A DNA stretch of 64,000 bases from positions 372,001 through 436,000 of the forward strand of contig NZ_BLRH01000060.1 of the NCBI RefSeq assembly GCF_025996515.1, in the 5' to 3' direction. Origin of the DNA: Rhizohabitans arisaemae (lineage in GTDB: Bacteria > Actinomycetota > Actinomycetes > Streptosporangiales > Streptosporangiaceae). The notes beneath the pieces were generated by a model. That model saw nothing but the letters and a program-made list of their open reading frames with translations. It was not told the origin of the DNA and searched no databases. The position numbers and the translations under genes are program-made. Shown piece after piece: positions 27,750 to 36,972 of the stretch. The stretch's first letter is position 1; every line of letters begins with the position of its first letter.

Positions 27750-29309
27750 CTACTTCAGGCGAAGGCGCCGCATGGCCTTGAGGAGTCCGGTGAGGGTGTC
27801 GGCGTATTTCTCGTAGGACATCCCCAGCACCGGGTCGAATCCGATCAGGCTCTGCGCGGCGATCGTCTGCACCTCGGTGTATTTGAGCAGGCCTTCGGCC
27901 CCGTGGCGGCGGCCGAGCCCGGAGGACTTCATCCCGCCCATCGGGGCGTCGTAGGAGGCGAACGCCGCCCGGTAGCCCTCGTTGATGTTGACGCTGCCCG
28001 TCTTGAGCTGGGCGGCCAGGTGCCACCCTCGCTGCGGGTTCCGCGTCCAGATCGAGGCGTTCAACCCGTAGTCGGAATCGTTAGCCCGAAATATCGCCTC
28101 TTTATCGGATTTAACGCGATAGAGGGAGACGACCGGGCCGAAGGTCTCGCTCCGGCAGAGCTTCATCTCCTCGGTGACACCGGCGAGCACCGTGGGCTCG
28201 TAGAAGTACGGCCCCAGGTCTGGCCGGGCCTTACCCCCGGCGAGCACCGTCGCCCCCCTGACCACCGCGTCCGCCACATGGGCCGAGACCGCCTCCAGCT
28301 GGCGCAGGGAGGTGAGCGACCCCATGTCCACCGACCAGTCCAGCCCGGAACCGAGCCGCATGTTCTTCACCTGCCGGACGAACCGCTCGGCGAAGTCGGC
28401 GTAGACCGACTCGTGGACGTAGATCCGCTCCGCGGAGACGCAGAGCTGTCCCGCGTTGGCGAAACAGGCCTGCAGGGCACCGTGCGCGGCCAGGTCCAGG
28501 TCGGCGTCGTCCAGCACGAGCATCGCGTTCTTCCCGCCGAGCTCCAGCGAGCAGCCGATCAGCCGCTCCGCCGCCGCCTCGGCGATCTTACGGCCCGCGG
28601 CGGTGGAGCCGGTGAACGAGACGTAGTCGGCCTCCTCGAACAGCGGACCGCCGACCTCACCCGGCTCCCCGGTCACCACCTGCCAGATCTCGGCCGGCAT
28701 ACCCAGCTCGACCAGGAGGTCGATCGTCCACAGGGTGGAAAGCGCGGTCTGGGAGTCCGGCTTGTGCACGACCGCGTTTCCCGCGATCAGGGCCGGGACG
28801 ACGTCGGTCACCCCGAGCGAGAGCGGGTAGTTCCACGGGGAGATGACCGCGACCACGCCTTTGGGGTGGCGCAGCTCGTACGCCTTGGTGGCCACCGGGA
28901 AGATCCCCTTGCGGCGCCGCGGCTTCAGCAGGCTCGGCGCACGCCGTACGTAGTACAGGGTGCACCCGGCGACGTCCACCACCTCTTCGACCGCGTGCCA
29001 GCGGGCCTTGCCGGTCTCCCACTGCACGATGTCGAGGATCTCCATCCGCCGATCGAAGATCGCGTCGTACAGGCGCTCGAACGGCGCCAGCCGCTCCTTG
29101 AGCGGGGTGGCCGCCCAGGTCCGCTGCGCCTCGCGCGCCCGTTCGAAAGCCGTGGCGACGTCGGCGGCGGTGGAGACCGGAAGCTCGGCGAAGGGCTCCC
29201 CGGTGAAGGGGGCGATCACCGGCCGGGTTTCGCCCCCGGAGACGACCCGCCGGGTGAGACGGGCCAGCATGTCGACGTTGAGCTCACGGTCCACGGTGAT
29301 CGGCGCCAT
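27750..29309 (-). CDS. NAD(P)-dependent succinate-semialdehyde dehydrogenase-type aldehyde dehydrogenase
   Basis: 519 residues. Family motifs: VVAVISPWNYPLSL (cofactor binding), FTGSTAAGRKIAEAAAERL, the catalytic glutamate in LELGGKNAMLVLDDADLD, and the catalytic cysteine in ANAGQLCVSAERIYV. The GABD2-like actinobacterial enzymes oxidise succinic semialdehyde to succinate; the exact aldehyde cannot be proven from motifs. It lies 84 bases upstream of guaA on the same strand and is divergent from a lipoprotein gene, with 85 bases between starts. Confidence 0.9.
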   Translation of the reverse strand: MAPITVDRELNVDMLARLTRRVVSGGETRPVIAPFTGEPFAELPVSTAADVATAFERAREAQRTWAATPLKERLAPFERLYDAIFDRRMEILDIVQWETGKARWHAVEEVVDVAGCTLYYVRRAPSLLKPRRRKGIFPVATKAYELRHPKGVVAVISPWNYPLSLGVTDVVPALIAGNAVVHKPDSQTALSTLWTIDLLVELGMPAEIWQVVTGEPGEVGGPLFEEADYVSFTGSTAAGRKIAEAAAERLIGCSLELGGKNAMLVLDDADLDLAAHGALQACFANAGQLCVSAERIYVHESVYADFAERFVRQVKNMRLGSGLDWSVDMGSLTSLRQLEAVSAHVADAVVRGATVLAGGKARPDLGPYFYEPTVLAGVTEEMKLCRSETFGPVVSLYRVKSDKEAIFRANDSDYGLNASIWTRNPQRGWHLAAQLKTGSVNINEGYRAAFASYDAPMGGMKSSGLGRRHGAEGLLKYTEVQTIAAQSLIGFDPVLGMSYEKYADTLTGLLKAMRRLRLK

Positions 29310-29394
29310 GGTTTGAATCCTATTCGCGCATCCTCCGTACGACTACCGCCCGGTAACCCTGGAACCTTGACGGACAGGTAGGCGTCAAACAGCC

Positions 29395-31590
29395 ATGAAC
29401 AGGACTTGTACAATCGCCGCGGCCGTGATAATCACGGGGCTCCTGGCCGCGGGATGTACATCCGGCGCGAGTAGCCCGGACCCCGCCCCGAACAAAGCGG
29501 TAAACCTCGGTGAGATCCAGCTGGTCAACTACTCCAGCTGCGACGACCTGCTGCAGGGGCTGCGCGAGGCCGCGAGCAAGAACCTCTCCCGGCTCGGATT
29601 CCACCCCGGCATCGCCTACTCCGAAGCCGCGCCCGCAGCGCCCAACAGCAAGACGGCCGCCCAGGACTCCGGCGGTTTCCGCCTGGCGGGCTCCTCCGGG
29701 TCGTACTCCACCACAAACGTGCAGGAAGCCGGGGTCGACGAGCCGGACATCGTCAAGACCGACGGGAAGCGAATCGTCAACGTCACCGACGGGGTACTCC
29801 GGGTCATCGACGTCGCCACCCGCAAGGTCACCGGCTCACTGCGCATCCTGGACAAAGAGCAGAGCTACAGCCCGACCAAACTCCTGGTCAGCGGCGACCG
29901 CGCGCTCGTCCTGGTCCAAGGCGTCCCCCTGGCGTCGGCGACGACGAAGATCAAGCCCGGCTACGCCGTGCCGTACGGGTCGAAGTTCCTTCTCGTCGAC
30001 CTGTCCGCGACCGAACCCAAACTCCTCAACTCGATGACCGCCGAAGGCGAGTACGTCGACGGACGGATGGTCGGCTCGACCGCCCGCCTGGTGGTTCGCA
30101 ACAGACCTGACATCACGCTCCCCAGCGCGAACCAGGGTTCCAGCACCAAGGACTATCTGGAGCTTCTGCGCGAAACCATCGGCAAAGCACCGCTGGAGGC
30201 GTGGCTCCCCCAGTACGAGATCGACGGTGAGAAGAAGACCGTCCCCTGCGAGCAGATCAGCCACCCCGACGAGTACACCGGCACCTCACTGGTGACCGTG
30301 CACACCGTCGACCTGAACACCGGCCTCCAGCCCGTCTCCATCGGCGTCGTCGCCGACGGGGACACCGTGTACAGCTCGGCCACCAACCTGTATGTGGCGA
30401 GCAACCCCTACTGGTGGGGAGTGCCGTTCATGCCCGAGCCGCTGCCCCCGCCGGTCCCGGCGCCCACACCGGCCTCCGGCGCGACCGCGGTCCCCGCTCC
30501 ACCCCCCGGTGTGACCCCCGCCCCGGCACCCGCCGAGACCCGGACCCCGGCCGATCCCGTACAGACCGAGATCCCGGAAACCCGGCTGCAGGCCACCCCC
30601 ACGGGCGGCCCCACCCCCGTCAAGTCACCTCTACCGGCGGACGCCGCCACCGAACCCCCACCCGTCAAGCCGTCGGCCGCCACCGTCCAGCCGCCTCCCC
30701 CGCCGAAGGAGGAGACGCAGATCCACCGGTTCGACCTGAGCCAGCCCGGCAGCCCGCGCTACGTCGCCTCCGGCAAGATCCCCGGCCGTCTGCTCAACCA
30801 GTACTCCCTCTCCGAGCATGAAGGCCACCTCCGGGTCGCCACCACGACCACCGACCAGGTTCCCCTCGCGCCCGGACCGGCCGACGAGCCCCAGCCGCAG
30901 GCGCCGACCTCAAACGGGGTGCACGTCCTCATAACCGACACCCTCCAGCAGGTCGGCGAAGTCACCGGTCTCGGCAAGAACGAGCGGATCTACTCGGTCC
31001 GCTTCATGGGGCCCATCGGCTACGTCGTCACCTTCCGGCAGACCGACCCGCTGTACTCGCTCGACCTGCGCGACCCCGCCGCCCCCAAGGTCACCGGCGA
31101 ACTGAAGATCACCGGCTTCTCGTCCTACCTGCACCCCGCCGGCGACGGCAGGCTCATCGGCGTCGGCCAGGAAGCCGACGCCAAGGGCCGCATCCTCGGC
31201 ACCCAGGTCTCCCTGTTCAACGTGGCCGACCCCGCCAACCCGAACCGCCTCGACCAGTACCACGAGAAGAACACCTTCTCCGAGGCCGAGCACAACCCGC
31301 ACGCGTTCCTCTACCGCCCCGACACCGGCCTCACCGTCATCCCCATCGGCCGCAACGACGGCAAACCCGGCGGTGCCCTCGTCCTGACCGTCCGTGACGG
31401 CAAGATCACCAAGCAGGGCCTGCTCAAGCACCCCGAGAAGAACGGCCGGAACGCCTACGACGGCCGCACCGCCCTCCTCCGCACCATCCTCATCGGCGAC
31501 TCCCTCTGGACCCTCTCCCCCTCCGGCTTCGAAGTCACCGAAACCCAAACCCTCACCGACAAAGCCTGGATCCCCCTCTCCACCCAGTAA
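29395..31590 (+). CDS. lipoprotein with C-terminal beta-propeller domain
   Basis: 731 residues. A lipoprotein signal peptide is obvious: MNRTCTIAAAVIITGLLAAGC, with lipobox LAAGC and lipidated Cys at position 21. The rest matches the secreted beta-propeller family (PF09826 type): QEAGVDEPDIVKTDGKRIV, then repeated blades such as YSVRFMGPIGYVVTFRQTDP and FSSYLHPAGDGRLIGVG. A proline-rich, low-complexity insertion of about 95 residues (345-440) interrupts the propeller between two blades. It acts outside the membrane; its ligand is unknown. A strong hairpin terminator follows the stop. Confidence 0.88.
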   Translation: MNRTCTIAAAVIITGLLAAGCTSGASSPDPAPNKAVNLGEIQLVNYSSCDDLLQGLREAASKNLSRLGFHPGIAYSEAAPAAPNSKTAAQDSGGFRLAGSSGSYSTTNVQEAGVDEPDIVKTDGKRIVNVTDGVLRVIDVATRKVTGSLRILDKEQSYSPTKLLVSGDRALVLVQGVPLASATTKIKPGYAVPYGSKFLLVDLSATEPKLLNSMTAEGEYVDGRMVGSTARLVVRNRPDITLPSANQGSSTKDYLELLRETIGKAPLEAWLPQYEIDGEKKTVPCEQISHPDEYTGTSLVTVHTVDLNTGLQPVSIGVVADGDTVYSSATNLYVASNPYWWGVPFMPEPLPPPVPAPTPASGATAVPAPPPGVTPAPAPAETRTPADPVQTEIPETRLQATPTGGPTPVKSPLPADAATEPPPVKPSAATVQPPPPPKEETQIHRFDLSQPGSPRYVASGKIPGRLLNQYSLSEHEGHLRVATTTTDQVPLAPGPADEPQPQAPTSNGVHVLITDTLQQVGEVTGLGKNERIYSVRFMGPIGYVVTFRQTDPLYSLDLRDPAAPKVTGELKITGFSSYLHPAGDGRLIGVGQEADAKGRILGTQVSLFNVADPANPNRLDQYHEKNTFSEAEHNPHAFLYRPDTGLTVIPIGRNDGKPGGALVLTVRDGKITKQGLLKHPEKNGRNAYDGRTALLRTILIGDSLWTLSPSGFEVTETQTLTDKAWIPLSTQ

Positions 31591-31598
31591 GACGCAAA

Positions 31599-31633
31599 GC
31601 CGCGGAGCTCGTACGGGCTCCGCGGCGCTTTTC
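31599..31633 (+). terminator. rho-independent terminator after the beta-propeller lipoprotein gene
   Basis: A perfect 10-base stem GCCGCGGAGC / GCTCCGCGGC (31599-31608 and 31617-31626) with an 8-base loop is followed by GCTTTTCTC. It begins nine bases after the stop codon. The right half of this hairpin is also the first copy of the repeat described next. Confidence 0.8.
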
Positions 31634-31855
31634 TCCGCGCCCGGTACGGGCTCTGCGGCTACGGACCCGACAAGTTGCTTCCGCTCGGGACGGTTCTCCC
31701 CTCGAACGCCGGAAACCGGCCACTCGGTACGGGCTGCGCGGCCCTTTCCCGTGTTCCGGTACGGGCTGCGCGGCCTTCCGGCTCGGCGAATCGCTGCCGC
31801 TCGGTACGCGGCTCTCCCTCAGCCGGCCAGGCAACCCACCGGGTACGGGCTCGCC
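31611..31855. repeat. 116-bp imperfect tandem repeat with a 16-base core
   Basis: The core GTACGGGCTNYGCGGC occurs at 31611, 31644, 31727 and 31759, and a truncated core GTACGGGCTCGCC at 31843. Spacings alternate 33, 83, 32, 84, so the true unit is about 116 bases (31611-31726 and 31727-31842) plus the start of a third. Outside the cores the units still align, for example TTGCTTCCGCTCGGGACG against TCGCTGCCGCTCGGTACG. No coding sense is apparent in either strand. It separates core DNA from a lower-GC toxin-immunity pair. Function unknown. Confidence 0.75.
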
Positions 31856-32049
31856 TTGGCGGGGCACAGCTCATAGGCCTGCACTGGGTGTTTTGCTTAG
31901 ACACTTCATCTATTTCACGTTGTGGTAGCACAGGGTCGCCTTATGTAACCATGGAATAGGAATTCACAGTGATTTCCAGAGTTGCCGGGTAGCTCGGCGG
32001 GCTCGACGTCGTATTGAGGACGGGCGACCGTCATGTGGCCGCTGCGGCG
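31856..32049. other. lower-GC stretch ahead of the toxin gene
   Basis: The sequence changes here from GC-rich repeat DNA to mixed composition with AT-rich patches (for example around 31885-31980). I find no gene, terminator or clear promoter. The compositional break suggests that the following pair was acquired by transfer. Confidence 0.45.
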
Positions 32050-32796
32050 ATGTACGCCCTGATCATTCCCCCGGCACGATCGGCGGTTACGGTGTCCCTG
32101 ATCACCGAGCTTGCGGCACGGTTGCGCGCCATCGCGGACGCCCTTCCCATGGAAGCCTTGGAATCCGGCCGGGAGAGCCTGGAAACCGCGATCCACACCC
32201 TCACACCGGTGGCCGACGGTGGTTCCTCTCCGCTACCTGAGCACGCGCTGGCGCACTTCAGCGGTGCGTTGAACCATGTTGAGAACGCCCGCGGCCATAT
32301 GCCGAGGTGCCATGACCTGATCATTCTTTACGCGGCGACGATTCTCGGCCATGGCTGGGTCGTCGCACCCCCGCGATACCACGGCGCCCCGTTCAACGCC
32401 GACTACGAAGACTGGGTGAGACGTGAATGCGGCGGACCGCCAGGTCGCGAGTACCTTGTCGTTCGTGGCGACGAGAAGGTCCTGTTCGACGCGGCCAGAA
32501 CCGAACAGCGGGATGGCATACCAGTTGAGGTACTTATCGATGCCAAAGGCCGATACGCCCAATTCATCGACAAGGCAACCGGCGAGTTCCACTCATGGTG
32601 GGCTGAATCCAGACGCAGTGGGCTGCCCAAGCTGAAGGAGCGGGCGCTGGATCAAGTACAGGTGGGTGCGGGGCGACCAGTGGAGTGGTGGTGCGCCGAG
32701 CGCAACGTAGCCCGCCTACTCAATGGGATATTCGCACTGGACAATCGGCTTGCAGGCCGGATTCGTGCGGTGCATCGGCCGATGCCGCCGGAATGA
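32050..32796 (+). CDS. putative Tox-REase-5 (restriction endonuclease-fold) polymorphic toxin
   Basis: 248 residues from ATG 32050; TTG 32014 or GTG 32092 are alternatives, and none has a good ribosome site. The N-terminal 95 residues (VSLITELAARLRAIADAL ... HALAHFSGALNHVENARG) are helical and may serve as a targeting or presentation domain. The C-terminal part fits the restriction endonuclease-fold toxin 5 pattern: GREYLVV, PVEVLIDAKGRYAQFID (with the D-x-K type core), EFHSWW, and RPVEWWCAERNVARLLNGIF. Such domains cut nucleic acid. No signal peptide, WXG/LXG or transmembrane segment is seen. It is paired with an Imm52-like gene 14 bases downstream. Lower GC than its neighbours. Confidence 0.72.
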   Translation: MYALIIPPARSAVTVSLITELAARLRAIADALPMEALESGRESLETAIHTLTPVADGGSSPLPEHALAHFSGALNHVENARGHMPRCHDLIILYAATILGHGWVVAPPRYHGAPFNADYEDWVRRECGGPPGREYLVVRGDEKVLFDAARTEQRDGIPVEVLIDAKGRYAQFIDKATGEFHSWWAESRRSGLPKLKERALDQVQVGAGRPVEWWCAERNVARLLNGIFALDNRLAGRIRAVHRPMPPE

Positions 32797-32810
32797 GAAA
32801 GGATGGCTCC

Positions 32811-33539
32811 GTGCGAATCGACGAATGGACGATCTCGACGGGTTCTCATGTCCCGATGGAGCGCTGGCACGGGGAAGCCCGGCGGCTGCGTGATCTTCTG
32901 GACGTAGTCGCGAATCATGTGTCCGAGGCCTACGGTGTTCCACTCGTCTGGCATTCGGAGGACGTGACATCTGATCAGTGGGCCGATCTGAACGCCATCG
33001 CCGCCGAGATGGTCGCCAGCCGCCGTCTCGACGACTTCGGGAACATGCTGGATTTTGTGGGGACCAGCAGCGTTGTCCAGGGCCGCTTGTCGGATAGACC
33101 CAAGAACATGATCAACTCATTCTGGACAGCCGGCGCACTGGACGAATGGCCCTTCACCGCTACGTTCGGGTTCTACACCCGCTATCCAACCGATCAGGGT
33201 GGTGCCCGCGTCCTGCGGGAGCACTCAGTGTCCTGGCTGATCTCCCTGGTTGGTGGTGTCGTTGAAGCCTCCGACGCCGCAACGGTGCGCATCACCAACA
33301 ATCGGCTCCTCGACGAACTCATCGACGTCCGCGACGCAGTTCAGGCTTCAACGGTTACCTACGTGCCGCCGGAGGTGGACGCCGCCGGGCTGCCGGACAC
33401 GCTGACGGTGTATCCCTGTCCCGCCCCGGCCGGGGGCAGTGTGGTGGTCGCCGACCTGGAGCTGGCCGCGAACGCCCCCGAGCGCCTCGTGGACGACCTT
33501 CTCCTCTTGGACGACCGGCTACGCGCCCGTACTCCCTGA
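32811..33539 (+). CDS. Imm52-like immunity protein for the upstream toxin
   Basis: 242 residues from GTG 32811, chosen because AAAGGA sits 7 bases upstream; ATG 32793, overlapping the toxin stop, would add six residues. No catalytic motif or membrane segment is visible. Features: RIDEWTISTG at the start, a central NSFWTAGALDEWPFTATFGF and HSVSWLISLVGGVVEASDAA. Length and immediate position after a Tox-REase-5 gene fit the immunity protein 52 family known to accompany this toxin class. It should act in the cytoplasm by binding the toxin. Assignment rests on pattern and context, not on a search. Confidence 0.65.
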   Translation: MRIDEWTISTGSHVPMERWHGEARRLRDLLDVVANHVSEAYGVPLVWHSEDVTSDQWADLNAIAAEMVASRRLDDFGNMLDFVGTSSVVQGRLSDRPKNMINSFWTAGALDEWPFTATFGFYTRYPTDQGGARVLREHSVSWLISLVGGVVEASDAATVRITNNRLLDELIDVRDAVQASTVTYVPPEVDAAGLPDTLTVYPCPAPAGGSVVVADLELAANAPERLVDDLLLLDDRLRARTP

Positions 33540-33709
33540 TCTCCAGTCCCTCGACGAGGACACCCGGCGACGTGCACCTCCCGGGAACGCTGCCCTACGC
33601 CGATGATCGTCCTGTACGGGCTCAGCCGGGTGAATCAGCCGTGAGGTTCTTCGGCTCCCCAGTCTCCCCGATGCCGAGGAAGGTTCACGCAGATCAACCG
33701 CGACTCCGG

Positions 33710-36700
33710 TCAGCGTGCCGGCGCCTCGTCGGGCAGCCGGAGCCGGAAGCGGTGGAGGCCGCTGACTCCGCCGGCCAGCAGCTCTCCGCTCCCGGGCAGC
33801 CAGGCGACGCCGTGCAGCATGGACCCGGTCTGTACGGCGGCGACGCAGTTTCCTCCCGCGGCCACGTCCCACACACGGACCGTCGCGTCGGAGCCGGCGC
33901 TGGCCAGCCGCAAGCCGTCCGTGGACACCGCAACCGCCAGAACCGTATGCCTATGCCCGGTCAGCACCCCGCGCGGTTCCCCGTCGGCGTCCCACAGTCG
34001 CACCGAACCGTCATCGCCTCCGCTGGCAAACCACGAGCCGTCCGGGGACACCGCCACCGCACGCACCGGACCGGAATGGCCGATCAGCTCCGCCCGTTCG
34101 CCACCGTCGGCATGCCACAGCCGCACCATCCCGTCCCGGCCTCCGCTGACCAGCCACGAACCGTCCGGGGACACCGCAACCGCATTCACCATGCCCTGGT
34201 GACCCGTCAACACCCCGCGCTCGTCCCCATCGGCCCCCCACAACCGCACCGTCCCGTCCCCGCCGGCGCTGACCAGCCACGAGCCGTCCGGGGACACCGC
34301 AACCGACCCCGCGAAAGAGGCATGTCCGGCCAGCACCCCGCGCTTGGTTCCGTCGGCCCACCACAGCTGCGGCGTCTTGCTCCAGCCGGCGCTGACCAGC
34401 CATGAGCCGTCCGGAGCCACCGCAACCGCGCTTACCAATGCCGGATGACCGTGCAGCACCGGAGACGCACAACCAGCGACGCCCCAGAGCCGCACCGTCC
34501 CGACCGCACCTCCGACGGCAAACCACGAGCCGTCCGGGGACACCGCCACCGCATGCACTCCATCGGAATAGCCCTTCAGCACCCTCCGTTCGCTCCCGTC
34601 GGCCCCCCACAGCCGGACCATCCCGTCGTAGCCGGCGCTGACCAGCCATGACCCGTCCGGAGCCACCGCAACGGCCTCCACCGCGTCCCCATGCCCGGCC
34701 AGCACTTCCCGCGCGCCGCCGTCGGCCCCCCACAGCCGCACCGTCCCGTCCCAGCCGCCGCTGACCAGCCACGAACCGTCCGGGGACACCGCCACCGCGG
34801 ACACCATGCGCCGATGGCCGGTCACGACCCCCTGTGCGCTGCCGTCGGCTCCCCACAGCCGCAGCGTCCCGTCCCAGCCTCCGCTGACCAGCCATGTGCC
34901 GTCCGGAGCCACCGCGACCGCGCATACCGGACCGTCATGCCCGGTCAGCACCCCCCGTTCACCGCCGTCGGCCCCCCAGAGCCGCAGCGTCCCGTCCCGG
35001 CCTCCGCTGACCAGCCACGAGCCGTCCGGAGCCACCGCCACCGCGTGAACCCCACCCTCATGCCCCACCAGTACCCCACGCTCGTCCCCATCGGTTCCCC
35101 ACAACCGCACCGTCCCACCCCGGTCGCCGCCGACCAGCCACGAACCGTCCGGGGACACCGCCACCGCGGAGATGCCGGAGTCATGTCGCAGCACCCCCCG
35201 TTCGTCCCCGTCGGTCCCCCAGAGCCGCAGCGTCGCGTCCTCTCCCCCGCTGACCAGCCACGAACCGTCCGGGGCCACCGCCACCGCGGACACCTCGCCG
35301 TCATGTTCCGCCGACATGACCCGTTGATCGCCGTCGACTCCCCACAACCGCACCCGCCCGTCCCGGCCGGCACCGGCCAGCCATGATCCATCCGGGGACA
35401 CGGCAACCGCGGATATCCCGAAATGGCCCGTCCGCCGGTACCCAACAGGGTGTGGAATCTCGGGCAACGGCCAGACGGGACTCAGGAACGGGATTCCGCT
35501 TTCCTGGAGCCGATCGGCGAACTCCGGCAACTCGCCGAGGTGGGTGAGCCGGTTCCCCGAGGACAGCGACTCCGCCCCGAGATCCCCCAGCAGGTGGCCG
35601 CTCCGGGCCATCAGCCGCGCCAATCCGGCCGTACCGGGTGCGTCGCACAGCCTGAGATCCGACGCCAGGGCCAGCGGTCCGTCCCGGTGGAGCCGTGCGT
35701 CGATCCAGCGCAGATCACGGGCGAGTGCGGTGAACTCCTGCGAACGTCCACCGCCGTGCAGATGGTACGCGAGGTGGTTCCGCAGGTAACCCTCATCAGG
35801 CGGCAGATCCCACCAGGCGGTGTCCGGCCCGCCCGCGACGGGCGGCGAACCCCTGAGCTGATCGATCAACCTGCGATGGGCCGCCGCCGTCCCTGCGGGC
35901 CCGAGTCCGTCCTCGGACCGGGCGTAGTCCTGGACCACCGCGTGCAGCATCGGCTCGCCGAACCGGCCTCTGCCGATGAGGGACAACCCGCCAAGCCGAT
36001 CGCACAGCTCCCCGGACTGTTCGGCGGTCAGCCCCGAGCCCCGCCAGAGCAGGGCGATCACGCTCGTCGGCACCTCGACGTCCTCGGGAAAGACCCCCAG
36101 TTCCAGAAACCGGTCCCGAACCCCGAGCACCTCCAGGCTGTACTCCACGACTTCCCCTACGGCGATCTCCCGGATGTCCGGCGCCCCCGCACGGCCTAGC
36201 CGTGCCACCGCACGCCCGGCCGCGGTGTCCACCGCGGTACCCCGGGCCACATCGTCGGCGAGCCGCCTGTTCAGCAGGGCCAGTGAAAGCGCCCTGCCTC
36301 CGGTCAGCGCCACCAGCCGGGCCACGTGCTCCTCCCGCACCGACGGCAACCCCCGGGTGAGAACCTCGGCGGCCACCGGTTGCGCCATCCGGCCCACCGG
36401 TATCCGGACCGAGCCGATGGGCGGCGCCGCCGGCTCCCGTGTGATCAGCAGCAGCCGGGACTTGTCCGCGGCGAAGTCGAACAGCGTCAACCGGTCCCGG
36501 ACCCCGTCGACGACGATGAGTTTCCGGCCGGGCCTACCGCCCAGGACCTCGCCGAGACGGCGGGCCATCCACTCGGTGCCGGGCGGTGCGGGCCTCTCAT
36601 CCCCGATCTCTCCGATCAGCTCGCGGACGGCCGCGGCCTCGTCGGCGGCGGTCCCGTCCCGCCCGATCGTCACCCAGAAGACCCCTCCGGAGAAGTACCG

Positions 36701-36919
36701 CCGTACACGATCGAGATTGCAGACGTCGATCGCGAGCGCCGTCTTCCCGGATCCTCCTTCTCCCAGCAACGCGACGGGCACTCCCGTGGCCCCGCGCTTC
36801 AGCAATACTCCGGTGACCTGATCCAGCTCGTCCCGGCGCACCCAGGCGGGATCCCGCGGCGGCACCCGGTACAGGGCACCCGCCGGGCCGCTCCGGAACC
36901 ACCACTGCCGACGTACCAT
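33710..36919 (-). CDS. STAND NTPase (NB-ARC-like) with 14 WD40 repeats
   Basis: 1069 residues from ATG 36919, preceded by a GGTGGGGGG ribosome site. Walker A GEGGSGKT lies near residues 48-55 and Walker B KLIVVDGV near 133-140. A winged-helix/helical region (about 290-480, with ELGVFPEDVEVPTSVIALLW) follows. From about 498 to the end there are 14 WD40 units of 41 residues, each with VAVxPDGSW and DGTVRLWGADG, enough for two seven-bladed propellers. No effector domain precedes the NTPase; only about 45 residues do. Such proteins sense ligands and oligomerise in signalling or defence; the specific role is unknown. Paralogous to 41012-43534. Confidence 0.88.
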   Translation of the reverse strand: MVRRQWWFRSGPAGALYRVPPRDPAWVRRDELDQVTGVLLKRGATGVPVALLGEGGSGKTALAIDVCNLDRVRRYFSGGVFWVTIGRDGTAADEAAAVRELIGEIGDERPAPPGTEWMARRLGEVLGGRPGRKLIVVDGVRDRLTLFDFAADKSRLLLITREPAAPPIGSVRIPVGRMAQPVAAEVLTRGLPSVREEHVARLVALTGGRALSLALLNRRLADDVARGTAVDTAAGRAVARLGRAGAPDIREIAVGEVVEYSLEVLGVRDRFLELGVFPEDVEVPTSVIALLWRGSGLTAEQSGELCDRLGGLSLIGRGRFGEPMLHAVVQDYARSEDGLGPAGTAAAHRRLIDQLRGSPPVAGGPDTAWWDLPPDEGYLRNHLAYHLHGGGRSQEFTALARDLRWIDARLHRDGPLALASDLRLCDAPGTAGLARLMARSGHLLGDLGAESLSSGNRLTHLGELPEFADRLQESGIPFLSPVWPLPEIPHPVGYRRTGHFGISAVAVSPDGSWLAGAGRDGRVRLWGVDGDQRVMSAEHDGEVSAVAVAPDGSWLVSGGEDATLRLWGTDGDERGVLRHDSGISAVAVSPDGSWLVGGDRGGTVRLWGTDGDERGVLVGHEGGVHAVAVAPDGSWLVSGGRDGTLRLWGADGGERGVLTGHDGPVCAVAVAPDGTWLVSGGWDGTLRLWGADGSAQGVVTGHRRMVSAVAVSPDGSWLVSGGWDGTVRLWGADGGAREVLAGHGDAVEAVAVAPDGSWLVSAGYDGMVRLWGADGSERRVLKGYSDGVHAVAVSPDGSWFAVGGAVGTVRLWGVAGCASPVLHGHPALVSAVAVAPDGSWLVSAGWSKTPQLWWADGTKRGVLAGHASFAGSVAVSPDGSWLVSAGGDGTVRLWGADGDERGVLTGHQGMVNAVAVSPDGSWLVSGGRDGMVRLWHADGGERAELIGHSGPVRAVAVSPDGSWFASGGDDGSVRLWDADGEPRGVLTGHRHTVLAVAVSTDGLRLASAGSDATVRVWDVAAGGNCVAAVQTGSMLHGVAWLPGSGELLAGGVSGLHRFRLRLPDEAPAR
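33780..35430 (-). repeat. array of 123-base direct repeats encoding WD40 units
   Basis: Within the STAND gene the coding units are close copies at DNA level. The segment CCACGAGCCGTCCGGGG and near-identical versions recur at 34031, 34154, 34277 and 34400, a constant 123-base step, and continue through the array. The near-identity implies recent amplification or gene conversion, which would allow blades to be gained or lost. Confidence 0.85.
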
Positions 36920-36972
36920 GAGCCCCCCACCGTCGGCTGCGCACCCGATCCCAAAGTAACGGCCCCGACGCC

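Noticed and set aside
31611-31855. CRISPR array
   Set aside because: Spacings alternate between about 33 and 83 bases, spacers themselves are similar, and no cas gene is near.
33780-35430. CRISPR or satellite repeat
   Set aside because: The 123-base step is in frame and encodes WD40 blades of 41 residues.
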